A stretch of 64,000 bases of DNA from Acidovorax sp. RAC01 (GTDB taxonomy: Bacteria; Pseudomonadota; Gammaproteobacteria; Burkholderiales; Burkholderiaceae_C), in NCBI RefSeq assembly GCF_001714725.1, contig NZ_CP016447.1, forward strand, positions 1,875,001 through 1,939,000, read 5' to 3'. The notes below the pieces were generated by a model. That model made no database searches. It saw only the letters and a program-made list of their open reading frames with translations, and was not told the origin of the DNA. This document shows positions 24,901 to 33,802 of the stretch, piece by piece. Made by a program: the position numbers and the translations under genes. Position 1 is the first letter of the stretch. Each line of letters opens with the position of its first letter.

Positions 24901-24963
24901 TGCTATATAAAACATAGCAGAAAGGGTAATAAATTCAAGCCCTGGCGCCTGTTTTCACCCTTG
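24901..24963 (+). repeat. AT-rich dispersed repeat, copy 4 (overlaps ampG 3' end)
   Basis: TGCTATATAAAACATAGCAG (24901-24920) is followed by AATAAATTCAAGCCCTGGCG and a CCTGTTTTCACCC end. The second half overlaps the last codons and stop of ampG (stop at 24935-24937), so the final residues V-K-T-G-A-R-A of that protein are encoded by the repeat. Confidence 0.65.
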
Positions 24964-26311
24964 AAGCCAGCCAGACGAGCGCCAGTACGGGCACACCCAG
25001 CAGCGCGGTGGCCGTGAAGAAGTGCGCGTAGCCAAACGCATCGACATACTGGCCCGAGAACCCGGCGATGAACTTGGGCAGCAGCAGCATCATCGAGCTG
25101 AACAGCGCGTACTGGGTGGCCGAATAGCTCACGTTCGTCAGGCTCGACAGGTAGGCAATGAACGCCGCCGATGCAATGCCGCCGGCCAGGTTGTCGGCCG
25201 ACACCACGGCGATCAGCGCCGTCACGTCGTGCCCGTGCCCCGCCAGCCAGGCAAACAGCAGGTTGCTGCCCGCGCTCAGCACCGCGCCCAGCATCAGGAT
25301 GCGCATTACGCCAAAGCGCATCGACAGCACGCCACCCACAAAGGCGCCGACCAGCGTCATGACCACGCCGTACACCTTGGTCACAGCGGCCACCTCGTCC
25401 TTGGTGAAGCCCATGTCCACGTAAAACGGGTTGGCCATGATGCCCATCACCACGTCGCTGATGCGGTACACGGCAATCAGCCCCAGGATGAGCGCCGCGT
25501 GCCAGCCGTAGCGACGCAGAAAGTCGGCAAACGGGTCGATGACCGCGCCGCGAATCCATTCGGCGGCGTTCCTGGCAGGCGGCAGCGCCACCGGCACCGG
25601 CTCGCGCGAGAACAGCACCGTGACGATGCCCACCGCCATCGACGCCGCCATGGCCAGGTACGCCGCTTGCCACGCCCCGTTCTGGTAAGCGGCCGCGCCC
25701 TGCGCCAGCGCCTGGCCCACCGCCGGGGCGGCCTCGGCCCGTGCGGCAATCCACAGCACACCGGCACCGGCCCAGATCATGGCCAGCCGGTAGCCCGTCT
25801 GGTAGGACGCCGCCAGCGCCGCCTGGTGGTTGACATCGGCCGATTCGATGCGAAAAGCATCGAGCGCGATGTCCTGCGTGGCCGAGCCGAACGCCACCGC
25901 CAGCGCGCACCACACGATGGGCCCCAGCGTCATGCGCGGGTCGGCCATCGCCATGCCCACCAGCCCTGCCACGATGACCAGCTGCGACAGTAGCAGCCAG
26001 CTGCGCCGCCGCCCCATCACCCGTGTCATGAGCGGGATGGGCATGCGGTCCACCAGCGGCGCCCACACCCACTTGAAGGCGTAGGCCAGGCCCACCCAGC
26101 TCAGGTACCCGATGGTGCTGCGGTCGATGCCCGCCTCGCGCAGTCGGAAGGAAAGCGTGCCCAGCACCAGCAACAACGGCAGCCCGGCGGCGAAACCCAG
26201 GGTGAGCATGCGCAGGCTGGCCGGCTCCAGATAGACCCGCAAGGTCTGGAGCCAGGGGGTGCGCGCGGGGGTGCCGGGCGCGGCTGGAGGGGAAGTGGAA
26301 GTGTCTGACAT
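24935..26311 (-). CDS. ampG: AmpG-type muropeptide permease
   Basis: This 458-residue inner-membrane MFS protein matches AmpG, which imports GlcNAc-anhydroMurNAc peptides released during cell-wall turnover for recycling and, where present, for induction of AmpC beta-lactamase. Typical stretches are GFAAGLPLLLVLGTLSFRLR after the first segment, GLAYAFKWVWAPLVDRMPIP, the ATQDIALDAFRIE motif, and ANPFYVDMGFTKDEVAAVTK. The lengthened central cytoplasmic region and about fourteen hydrophobic segments fit AmpG rather than a generic carrier. No ampC/ampR genes are adjacent. The C-terminus overlaps an AT-rich dispersed repeat. Confidence 0.9.
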   Translation of the reverse strand: MSDTSTSPPAAPGTPARTPWLQTLRVYLEPASLRMLTLGFAAGLPLLLVLGTLSFRLREAGIDRSTIGYLSWVGLAYAFKWVWAPLVDRMPIPLMTRVMGRRRSWLLLSQLVIVAGLVGMAMADPRMTLGPIVWCALAVAFGSATQDIALDAFRIESADVNHQAALAASYQTGYRLAMIWAGAGVLWIAARAEAAPAVGQALAQGAAAYQNGAWQAAYLAMAASMAVGIVTVLFSREPVPVALPPARNAAEWIRGAVIDPFADFLRRYGWHAALILGLIAVYRISDVVMGIMANPFYVDMGFTKDEVAAVTKVYGVVMTLVGAFVGGVLSMRFGVMRILMLGAVLSAGSNLLFAWLAGHGHDVTALIAVVSADNLAGGIASAAFIAYLSSLTNVSYSATQYALFSSMMLLLPKFIAGFSGQYVDAFGYAHFFTATALLGVPVLALVWLASRVKTGARA

Positions 26312-26503
26312 GGAATCCCGGGGGTTTTGCCTATCATCGCTGACGCCGGAGGCCCTTCAGCGTATGGACGTGGGCCGCCGCCGGCTTGCCTCGGGGCGCT
26401 CACCCTTGCGGCCGGGCGATCCGGCACCATCTGCATGCCCAGGGCGTTTTGCGTCATGCGCTGTACGCCAGCCCCGTCCATTATTCCTTCAGGTGAACCC
26501 GGT

Positions 26504-27367
26504 ATGTGCCTTTTCTGCCCCACGCCCGTTGTCGCTCCTTCGTCGCCCTGGGCTTCGCGCCGGGGCTTCCTGCTGGCTGCTGGCGCTGCGGGGGCCGCTG
26601 CGGCCGCGGGCCCGGCGCTGGCACAGGTGGATGTGGGCTCGGCCTCCAGCCTGCGCAAGCTGATCCCGGCCGAAACGCTCGAAAAATCCGCTGCGCAACA
26701 GTACCAGCAGATGCTGGAGCAGGCCCGCGCCCAGCGCGCGCTGGCCCCTGAAAGCCACCCCCAGCTGCAGCGCCTGCACGCCATCGCCCGACGGCTGATC
26801 CCCCACACCGGCCCGTGGAACGAGCGCGCCGCAGGCTGGCGCTGGGAAGTCAACCTCATCGGCAGCCAGCAGATCAACGCGTTCTGCATGCCCGGCGGCA
26901 AGATCGCCTTCTATACCGGCATCCTCGACCAGCTCAAGCTGTCGGACGACGAGACCGCCATGATCATGGGCCACGAGATGGCGCACGCCCTGCGCGAGCA
27001 CGCCCGTGAACGCATCGCCAAGACGCAGGGCACCAACATGGCCCTGCGGCTGGGCTCGCAGCTGCTGGGCCTGGGTGATCTGGGCAACATGGCGGCCGGG
27101 CTGGGCGGGCAGCTGCTGAGCCTGCAGTTCAGCCGGTCAGACGAGAGCGATGCCGACCTGGTGGGCCTGGAGCTGGCCGCGCGCGGTGGCTACAACCCCG
27201 AGGCCGCCGTCACCCTGTGGCAGAAGATGGGCAAGGCCAGCGGCAGCAAGCAAAACGGGCTGGCGTTCCTGTCCACCCACCCCTCGGGCCCCGCGCGTAT
27301 CAAGGAGCTCGAGCAGAACGTGCCCAAGGTGCAACGCCTGTACGAGGCCGCACAGCGGGCCGGCTAG
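26504..27367 (+). CDS. Exported M48-family metallopeptidase
   Basis: This 287-residue protein is a zinc metallopeptidase of the Ste24/HtpX/BepA family. The zinc site is IMGHEMAHALREHARERI (HExxH), with the third ligand probably the glutamate in SRSDESDADLVGLELAARGG, a signature of BepA/LoiP-type periplasmic members. The N-terminus from ATG 26504 contains SRRGFLLAAGAAGAAAAAGP, a twin-arginine-like signal, so it should act in the periplasm, perhaps in outer-membrane protein quality control or peptidoglycan-linked proteolysis. Unlike BepA it lacks a TPR domain. An AGGTG ribosome binding site lies at 26491. It is divergent from ampG by 192 bp. Confidence 0.87.
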   Translation: MCLFCPTPVVAPSSPWASRRGFLLAAGAAGAAAAAGPALAQVDVGSASSLRKLIPAETLEKSAAQQYQQMLEQARAQRALAPESHPQLQRLHAIARRLIPHTGPWNERAAGWRWEVNLIGSQQINAFCMPGGKIAFYTGILDQLKLSDDETAMIMGHEMAHALREHARERIAKTQGTNMALRLGSQLLGLGDLGNMAAGLGGQLLSLQFSRSDESDADLVGLELAARGGYNPEAAVTLWQKMGKASGSKQNGLAFLSTHPSGPARIKELEQNVPKVQRLYEAAQRAG

Positions 27368-27602
27368 GACGGCCTCGGTGATGGAGCAGGGTTGCGGTCA
27401 CGAAAAACATCCTTGCCGAACGTGCCGAGACCTTGTGCGGACTTCCATACGCCCTGCATGAACCGTGCAACCTGCTGGTTACCACCCAGGGCCGATTTTT
27501 GTAGCGTCCCAGGATTCATCCGCAGGCGCTACGGCGGTTCTGATCCGGTTTGATCCGATTGATCCGGATGGTGGGCAAAACGCCCATCGGCGTCCTGCTT
27601 GG

Positions 27603-28877
27603 TTACCGATTCAGCACGGCAAGCGCAGTGCCCAACACCGCATAGGTTTCCAGTTCGAGCTCAGGCACCCATGGCGCCTGCCAAGCACTCCAGATCACAG
27701 CCACCACCCTTTGTTGAGGGTTGACATAGATGAACTGGCCAAAAATACCCTGTGCAGTGAAGGCCCCCCCATGAAGGCCGAAGGCCTCGCCTGCAGGGAA
27801 TGACCACCATTGATAGCCATAGCCGAGCGGATAGTCGGGAAAGAGCCTTCCATGTGCCGTAACCGGGTTATCTGGCTGCCCCGACAGCTCGCGCCATCCG
27901 ACTGGCAGACGGCTGCTGTCTGCACCGCCTTCCAGCATGAACAGGCCCAGACGACCGTAGTCTCGCAGGGTGGCACTGAAGTTGTTGCCACCCATCTCGA
28001 GGCCACCCGGCGCATCAAGCAGCCAGTAGCCATCGGACTCCATTCCTGCCGGCCCCCAGACCGAGCGCGACAAGTAGTCGCTAAGGTTCCCTCCGATGGC
28101 TCCTGCCAGAACTGCCCCGAGCACATAACTCTCGCCTGTGCTGTAGTTGAAAGCACTGCCCACAGGCGCCGCGCGGGGCTTGCTGCGCATCAGACCCATC
28201 ACTGCACCAGGTTGGTTGGACGAAAATCCCTGCACGAGTTTCGCAATGTCTGACTCGCTGGTTGTGGCGTACTCTTCGTTCCATGCCACGCCCGAAGTCA
28301 TTCGCAGCAAGCTGCGGATTGAGCACCCCGCATAGGCACTCGCGCTCAGACCGGGTACATACCGCTCCACTGGGTCTTCAAGACTGCGGATGTGGCCCTC
28401 TTTCACAGCCATTCCAATCAGCATCGACGTGAGCGACTTGGCCACAGAGAACGAGGTCCAAAGTGATTTTTCGCTGTTGCCCAGGGCATAGCGTTCAAGG
28501 GCCACTTTCCCGTCCTTGAGAATCAGAATTCCCGATGTACGGCTTTTTTTCATGTAGTCACTGATGGACTGCATCCCCGACGCGGTTTCGTAGTTCAGCT
28601 CATTGAGCTGGATTGCATTCTGAGACAGTCCTCGCACCTGAGCGCCTTTCGCAAAGCCTCGGGTCGCATGGAGGCGATGGACATTGCGATAGGTGGCTGC
28701 CTGGTTTTCCGGGGTTGTCGTCAAGAGACTCGTTGCGATGGGCTCCAAAGTTTCCTCTGCACCGCCCCCACAAGCCGGCAACAGGCCCAGTCCCCCCAAA
28801 GTTCCTGCGCCTCCGATTGCGCGGAGCAACTGGCGGCGTGTGAAAGAGGCAGGTGAAATGAGTCGATCGACAGACAT
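27603..28877 (-). CDS. Exported serine hydrolase, class C beta-lactamase fold
   Basis: This 424-residue protein has the penicillin-binding-protein/class C beta-lactamase fold. The nucleophile and general base read as Ser144-Val-Ala-Lys147 in SFSVAKSLTSMLIG, and a tyrosine motif follows in FNYSTGESYVLGAVL. The closest resemblance is to carboxylesterases and to 6-aminohexanoate-dimer hydrolase (NylB-like) rather than true beta-lactamases. The N-terminus has TRRQLLRAIGGAGTLGG followed by a lipobox LLPAC (Cys36), suggesting a Tat-exported lipoprotein. Codon use is less GC-biased than in flanking genes. A divergent LuxR-type regulator lies 99 bp away. The substrate is unknown. Confidence 0.82.
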   Translation of the reverse strand: MSVDRLISPASFTRRQLLRAIGGAGTLGGLGLLPACGGGAEETLEPIATSLLTTTPENQAATYRNVHRLHATRGFAKGAQVRGLSQNAIQLNELNYETASGMQSISDYMKKSRTSGILILKDGKVALERYALGNSEKSLWTSFSVAKSLTSMLIGMAVKEGHIRSLEDPVERYVPGLSASAYAGCSIRSLLRMTSGVAWNEEYATTSESDIAKLVQGFSSNQPGAVMGLMRSKPRAAPVGSAFNYSTGESYVLGAVLAGAIGGNLSDYLSRSVWGPAGMESDGYWLLDAPGGLEMGGNNFSATLRDYGRLGLFMLEGGADSSRLPVGWRELSGQPDNPVTAHGRLFPDYPLGYGYQWWSFPAGEAFGLHGGAFTAQGIFGQFIYVNPQQRVVAVIWSAWQAPWVPELELETYAVLGTALAVLNR

Positions 28878-28976
28878 GGCACATCCAATGGTTGGTGAAG
28901 ATGGCAAAATTTAGGCGACCCCTTTGCTCAACGACAGTTCTGCAGATGGGGGGTCCTCAAATGCAGAAGGGGTGTC

Positions 28977-29945
28977 GTGATCTCCGGATTTCCTGAACAA
29001 CTTGGCGCGTCGCTGCTGAACGGCCTGGCACAGGCTTGGAGTGGTCCACGAGCGCAGACCTTTGACCGTTGTCTGGCTGGACTTCGTCAAAGCGTTCCCT
29101 TTGAAGGTGCGTGGTGGGCGTTGCTCAAAGGCCCCGTTGAAGAGGTCATCCGGCCGGTTTTCCATCTGTCGGGGTCTGTGGGCCTGAGTGACGAGTTGCG
29201 ACAGACTTATGTGGAAATCTGCGGTGGCGACACGTTTGCAGAGACTGTGCTCTCGCGCCCCGGCCACGTCGTGCGGTGGTCGGGCGCAACGGACGCAGAT
29301 ACGCCCAGGCTGCGTCAGTGGATTGAATGCAACCAGCTAGCGCACGGGGCTGCTATGTGCAGTCACGAACCCTTCAGCGGGCAGACACTGGTGTTCGCCC
29401 TCTATCGTTTTGACGGATCGGCCCCCTTCAGTAGTTCAGAGGCTACTGTGATGCGTTTCTTGCTGGGGCAGTCTGCCATGCTCTGGTCCAGAAGCCTGTT
29501 GGAGATGTTCAACAAGGCATCCAGTGACTGCCTTGCTGGAGTGTTGCTTGCCAACTCCGATGGAACGCTGTTGTTTTGCGGTGCAGACATGGCCGCCCAG
29601 CTCGCTGCCTGTGGCTGGGATGAGCCCGGCCACAGAGTGCCTGATGCGTGGCTGCGGTTTCGCGGCGCAGGGGGGCGTTTAAAGATGGGTTCTAGCTGGG
29701 TGATGATCACCCGGGACAGCGATGGGCTGCGTGCAGAACTGACGTCGACGGGCAAAAAACCGCCGCTGTCCACGCGGTTGCTGCGCGTGGCGGTGTTGTC
29801 GTGTTCCGGGTTGACGGCCAAGCAGATTGCGCGTGAGCTCAACCTTTCACCCACGACTGTGCGCACCTACCTGCGTGATGCCTACAACCAGCTTGGCGTG
29901 CATAACAAGCAGGAACTGGATCGCGCTTTGAACGGCCTCGGCTAG
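28977..29945 (+). CDS. LuxR-type HTH regulator
   Basis: This 322-residue protein ends in a LuxR/FixJ-type helix-turn-helix (about residues 262-312, with SGLTAKQIARELNLSPTTVR). The N-terminal 240 residues do not match a named sensor domain; they look soluble and GAF- or PAS-like (for example SSDCLAGVLLANSDGTLLFC). The GTG start at 28977 has an AAGGGG ribosome binding site four bases upstream. It is divergent from the serine hydrolase gene and probably regulates it, an inference from gene order. Codon use is atypical for the window, matching the hydrolase, so both may have arrived together by transfer. There is no receiver or autoinducer domain that I can recognise. Confidence 0.8.
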   Translation: MISGFPEQLGASLLNGLAQAWSGPRAQTFDRCLAGLRQSVPFEGAWWALLKGPVEEVIRPVFHLSGSVGLSDELRQTYVEICGGDTFAETVLSRPGHVVRWSGATDADTPRLRQWIECNQLAHGAAMCSHEPFSGQTLVFALYRFDGSAPFSSSEATVMRFLLGQSAMLWSRSLLEMFNKASSDCLAGVLLANSDGTLLFCGADMAAQLAACGWDEPGHRVPDAWLRFRGAGGRLKMGSSWVMITRDSDGLRAELTSTGKKPPLSTRLLRVAVLSCSGLTAKQIARELNLSPTTVRTYLRDAYNQLGVHNKQELDRALNGLG

Positions 29946-30048
29946 CAGCGTGCAGGACTCCGTGCGTCGAACGCGGATGCTGTGAGGGTTTTTCCTTGCA
30001 GGCTGCAGCGAAGGCAACCGTTCTGGCCGCGTCGGTCAAAGGATTTGA

Positions 30049-30092
30049 AGCGCAGTGACTGCGCTGAGTCGACGGTGCAAGTCGCTTTTTTC
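30049..30092 (+). terminator. Candidate terminator downstream of the LuxR-type gene
   Basis: A perfect seven-base stem AGCGCAG/CTGCGCT with a TGA loop (30049-30065) is followed 20 bases later by a seven-T run (30086-30092). The gap between stem and T run is longer than usual, so this is a weak prediction. It lies in the 282-bp interval 29946-30227, where I see no gene. Confidence 0.35.
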
Positions 30093-30227
30093 CAGCCAGT
30101 AGGGTTGTCTTGCCTCTTCGGCGAATCGCGCCCTCAGAGCCAGGCGATGTCGGTTTGCGAAGCCCTGGAGTTCCGGGCATGGGTGCACTTTGTCACGCGC
30201 GCGCGTACCTTGAGAACGCTTGAAAGT

Positions 30228-30866
30228 TCAGGTCCCACCCACGTAGGGATTGCTCTGGCGCTCGCGGCCAAAGGTGCTCTCGGGGCCGTGCCCAGGGATG
30301 AACACCGTCTGGTCGCCCATGGGCCACAGGCGCTGGGTGATGCTGTCGATCAGGTTCTGGTGGTTGCCTTGCGGGAAATCCGTGCGGCCGATGCTGCCGG
30401 CAAACAGCACGTCGCCCACAAACGCGCGGTCGATCTGCGGCGCGTGAAACACCACATGGCCGGGCGTGTGGCCCGGGCAGTGGCGCACGTTCAGCGTCTC
30501 GTGGCCGATCTGCACCGTGTCGCCATCGGCCAGCCAGCGCGTGGGCGTGAAGTGCTGCGCGGGCGGAAACCCGAACATCGCGCTCTGCTGGGGCAGCCCG
30601 TCAATCCAGAACTGGTCGCCCGGGTGCGGGCCGATGATCGGCAGCGACAGGCGCTCTGCCAGCTCGCCCGTGCCGCCCGCGTGGTCGATGTGGGCGTGTG
30701 TCAGCCAGATCTGTTCGAGCGTGAGGTTCAGTCGGGTGATCTCGGCCAGCAGGGTGTCCAGGTCTCCGCCCGGGTCCACGATGGCGGCCTGGTGCGTGGC
30801 GTCGCACCAGACGATGGAGCAGTTCTGCTGGAAGGCGGTGACGGGGACGGTGAGGTAGCGGAGCAT
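30228..30866 (-). CDS. Metallo-beta-lactamase-fold hydrolase (glyoxalase II-like)
   Basis: This 212-residue cytoplasmic protein has the metal-binding motif THAHIDHAGG with His57, His59, Asp61 and His62, later ligands in VRHCPGHTPGHVVF, an aspartate in FVGDVLFAGSIGRTDFPQGN and the last histidine in IPGHGPESTFGRER. This pattern is that of YcbL-type proteins, small relatives of glyoxalase II that hydrolyse thioesters such as S-lactoylglutathione. The start MLRYLTVPVTAFQQN at 30866 fits the family, although the frame is open further upstream. It lies downstream of the GspE/PilB-like gene on the same strand, 145 bp away. Confidence 0.88.
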   Translation of the reverse strand: MLRYLTVPVTAFQQNCSIVWCDATHQAAIVDPGGDLDTLLAEITRLNLTLEQIWLTHAHIDHAGGTGELAERLSLPIIGPHPGDQFWIDGLPQQSAMFGFPPAQHFTPTRWLADGDTVQIGHETLNVRHCPGHTPGHVVFHAPQIDRAFVGDVLFAGSIGRTDFPQGNHQNLIDSITQRLWPMGDQTVFIPGHGPESTFGRERQSNPYVGGT

Positions 30867-31011
30867 GCGGCGGGGCGGGAATAAAAAGTGGGGACAGCGC
30901 GCGTATTTTGGCGCCTGGGCGCACCGGGCCGCGCAGAGGCCGTTCAGGCCCCCGCAACGGGCTGCATTGCCTGTGCCCATGGCGTCGGGCGCAGCCCGCT
31001 GCCCACGCGTG

Positions 31012-32964
31012 TCACAGATTCGTGGCGGCCGTCACCTGGGCCATGTCTGTCAGGCCCTGCAGCACCTTTTCGATGCCGTCCTGGCGCAGGGTGCGCATGC
31101 CTGCGCTCAGCGCCAGGTGGCGCACCTCGGACGCGGGCGCGCGGTGGCGGATGGCCTTGCGGATCGGGTCGTCGCTCATCATCAGCTCGTGGATGCCCAG
31201 GCGGCCGCGGTAGCCCAGGCCGTCGCAGGCCGTGCAGCCCGCGTGGCGCCACAGGCGGACCCGGCCTTCGGCGTCGCCGTGGGCCTGGCGCCAGCGCTGC
31301 ACCTGGGCGGCCTGCAGGTCGGCGGTGTTGTGCGCGCCGCTTTCCAGGTATTGGGAGGCCAGTCCCATCAGGGTGTCCTCGTCGGCCACGGTGGCCGTGC
31401 GGCAGGTGCTGCACAGCCGCCGCACCAGGCGCTGCGCCAGGATGGCGAGCAGCGAGTCGGAAAAGTTGAACGGGTCCAACCCGATCTCCAGCAGGCGCGC
31501 AATGCTCTCGGGTGCCGAGTTGGTATGCAGGGTCGACAGCACCAGGTGCCCCGTGAGCGAGGCCTCGATGGCAATGCGCGCGGTTTCTTCGTCACGCATT
31601 TCGCCGATCATCACCACGTCGGGGTCCGCGCGCAAAAACGTGCGCATGGCCGCTGCAAAAGTCCAGCCGATGCGGGCGTTGACCTGCACCTGGCGCAGGC
31701 CTTCCTGCGTGATCTCGATGGGGTCTTCGGCCGTCCAGATCTTGCGGCCTTCGGTGTTGATGTCGCTGATCACCGAGTGCAGCGTGGTGGTCTTGCCGCA
31801 GCCCGTGGGGCCGCACACCAGCACCAGGCCATAGCTCTTTTGCACCACTGCGCGCAGGGTGGTCAGGTTGACCGCGCTCAGGCCGATGCCCTCGAGCGGC
31901 AGCGGCTTGGCGCCCGCCAGCAGGCGCAGCACCACGTCTTCGAGCCCGCGCGAGGTGGGCACCGTGACCACGCGCAGCTCCACCGGCGGGCCTCCAAAGC
32001 GTGCGAAGTCGATCTTGCCGTCCTGGGGCTTTCGGTGCTCCGAGATGTCCATGCCCGCCATGATCTTGATGCGCGCCACCATCGCGAAGCGGTAGCGCGC
32101 AGGCAGCTCCAGGTAGGGTGCAAGGTCGCCGTCGATGCGCAGGCGCACGCGCACGTTCTTCGGTGCGGGCTCGGTCTCGATGTGGATGTCGGAGGCTCGG
32201 TGGCTGATGGCCTCTTCGATCAGCGAGTTAATCAGCCGCACCAGCGTGTTGTCCGATTCGCTGATCACGTCGGCGTGTTCGGCGGTGGCCTCGGGCACCG
32301 CGCTGGTCAGGTTGGACACCAGCTCTTGCGAAGTGGGCCGGGCGCCTGGCGCGGCCGTGCCCTTTGCCTCGGCCCCGCTGTGGTACGCGCGCTGGATGGC
32401 CGGCATCAGCGTACCCGGCGCGGCCTGCACCGGCACGATACGCCGCTGCGTCAGAAAGCGCATTTCGTCGGCCAGCATCTTGTCCCACGGGTCGGCCATC
32501 AGCAGCACCAGGGCGTCGTCGCGGGCCAGCAGTGGCAGCACCGACTCGCGTTCGGCCACGCTGCGCGGGATCAGCGCCAGCGCCGCCGGCTCGGGGGCAA
32601 TGTCGCCGGGGTGGATGGCGTATTCGCCCAGCCACGAGGCGATCACGCCGCGCAGCTGCTCCTGCGTGAGCGTGCCGCGGTCCACCAGGATCTGGCCGAT
32701 GGGGCGGTGCCGCCCGGTCTTGCGCTCATGCTGCTGCGCCTGCAGCCCCTGCGTGAGCGAATCGACCGACAGCAGCCCTGCGTGGACCAGCGCCTCGCCC
32801 AGGTGGCGCGCGCCGCCCGCACCCGCGTGGGGGGTAGACAGCTGCCGCCACAAGTCGTCGGCACTGGCGGGCCTGAAGGTGTGGGGCGCCTGGGTGCGCA
32901 GGGGCTCCGGGGCGGTGTTGGATGCGGTGACGAGAGTCGGGGCAGATGCAGAAGCGGAGAGCAT
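31012..32964 (-). CDS. GspE/PulE/PilB-family ATPase
   Basis: This 650-residue cytoplasmic ATPase belongs to the family that powers type II secretion and type IV pilus assembly. An N-terminal MshEN-like region (about 50-200, with GQILVDRGTLTQEQLRGVIA) precedes the catalytic core: ASDIHIETEPAPKNVRVRLR, Walker A GPTGCGKTT at residues 385-393, the Asp box EDPIEITQEGLRQVQVN, Walker B with VVMIGEMRDEETA, and the His box TGHLVLSTLHTN. A tetracysteine zinc module reads CSTCRTA and CTACDGLGYRG. No pilin, secretin or platform genes are in the window, so its partner system lies elsewhere; it may be the isolated gspE-like gene often seen in Burkholderiales. Confidence 0.88.
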   Translation of the reverse strand: MLSASASAPTLVTASNTAPEPLRTQAPHTFRPASADDLWRQLSTPHAGAGGARHLGEALVHAGLLSVDSLTQGLQAQQHERKTGRHRPIGQILVDRGTLTQEQLRGVIASWLGEYAIHPGDIAPEPAALALIPRSVAERESVLPLLARDDALVLLMADPWDKMLADEMRFLTQRRIVPVQAAPGTLMPAIQRAYHSGAEAKGTAAPGARPTSQELVSNLTSAVPEATAEHADVISESDNTLVRLINSLIEEAISHRASDIHIETEPAPKNVRVRLRIDGDLAPYLELPARYRFAMVARIKIMAGMDISEHRKPQDGKIDFARFGGPPVELRVVTVPTSRGLEDVVLRLLAGAKPLPLEGIGLSAVNLTTLRAVVQKSYGLVLVCGPTGCGKTTTLHSVISDINTEGRKIWTAEDPIEITQEGLRQVQVNARIGWTFAAAMRTFLRADPDVVMIGEMRDEETARIAIEASLTGHLVLSTLHTNSAPESIARLLEIGLDPFNFSDSLLAILAQRLVRRLCSTCRTATVADEDTLMGLASQYLESGAHNTADLQAAQVQRWRQAHGDAEGRVRLWRHAGCTACDGLGYRGRLGIHELMMSDDPIRKAIRHRAPASEVRHLALSAGMRTLRQDGIEKVLQGLTDMAQVTAATNL

Positions 32965-32988
32965 TCGGAACGTGGCTGGCAGTGCGGC

Positions 32989-33792
32989 TCAGAAGCTCAG
33001 GTCGTACTCCACGGTGATGGGTGCGTGGTCTGAGAACTTCTCGCCCTTGTAAATCGATTCTGTGCGCGCCAGGGCCGCCAGCGCCGGTGTGGCCAGGTGG
33101 TAGTCCAGGCGCCAGCCCACGTTGTTGGCGTAGGCCTGGCCGCGGTTGCTCCACCAGGTGTAGGCGGTGTCGGTGGCCGTGGGCTGTAACAGGCGGTAAA
33201 CATCCATCATGCCTCCGCCTTCATCAGTTGTGTGCAACAACTTTGTCATCCAGGCGCGTTCTTCCGGCAAAAAGCCGCTGTTCTTCTGGTTGCTGCGCCA
33301 GTTTTTCAGGTCGATCTGCTGGTGCGCGATGTTGATGTCGCCGCACAGGATGAATTCTCGTTCGCCCTTGAGCTGCATCAGGTGCGGGTGCATCTCTGCC
33401 AGAAAGCGGAACTTGGCCTGCTGGCGCTCTTCGCCCGAGGAGCCGCTGGGAAAGTACGCACTGATGATCGAGAGCTTGCGCGCAGGCGTGTCAAAGCGCA
33501 GTTCCACGTAGCGGCCCTCGGCATCGAACTCGGCCGAGCCGAAGCCCACGATCACATCCGACGGAATGTGCCGGGTGTAGACACCCACGCCCGAGTAGCC
33601 CTTTTTCTCGGCAAAGTGAAAGTGCCCCTGCAGGCCGGCCAGCCGCTCGAATCGGTCTGCCATGTCGGCCGCCTGGGCCTTGATCTCTTGCACGCAAATA
33701 CAATCCGGCCGCGTGGCTGCCATCCAGCTTTCCACGCCTTTGCTGGTGGCCGAGCGGATGCCATTGAGATTGAGGCTGGTTAATTTGAACAA
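32989..33792 (-). CDS. xth: Exodeoxyribonuclease III
   Basis: This 267-residue enzyme of the exonuclease III/AP-endonuclease family repairs abasic sites and removes damaged 3' ends. The catalytic blocks are [30 protein letters not shown] with the metal-binding glutamate, [20 protein letters not shown], and the closing [11 protein letters not shown] and [13 protein letters not shown] with the catalytic Asp-His. I chose the TTG at 33792 because it gives the usual MFKLTSLN start and has a GGGGA site (33798-33802 on the minus strand); an ATG at 33804 is also possible. Its translation signals interlock with those of pyrE on the other strand. It is followed by the GspE/PilB-like gene after 24 bp. 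Confidence 0.93.
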   Translation of the reverse strand: MFKLTSLNLNGIRSATSKGVESWMAATRPDCICVQEIKAQAADMADRFERLAGLQGHFHFAEKKGYSGVGVYTRHIPSDVIVGFGSAEFDAEGRYVELRFDTPARKLSIISAYFPSGSSGEERQQAKFRFLAEMHPHLMQLKGEREFILCGDINIAHQQIDLKNWRSNQKNSGFLPEERAWMTKLLHTTDEGGGMMDVYRLLQPTATDTAYTWWSNRGQAYANNVGWRLDYHLATPALAALARTESIYKGEKFSDHAPITVEYDLSF

Positions 33793-33802
33793 GGATGTCC
33801 CC

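Noticed and set aside
27603..28877. Antibiotic-resistance beta-lactamase
   Set aside because: The SxxK and tyrosine motifs are shared with esterases and NylB-type hydrolases, overall sequence is not like AmpC, and no ampR is adjacent.
30865..33033. 722-codon plus-strand open frame opposite the GspE/PilB-like gene
   Set aside because: The minus strand carries an intact ATPase with all Walker and zinc motifs, so the opposite frame is a by-product of GC-rich codons.
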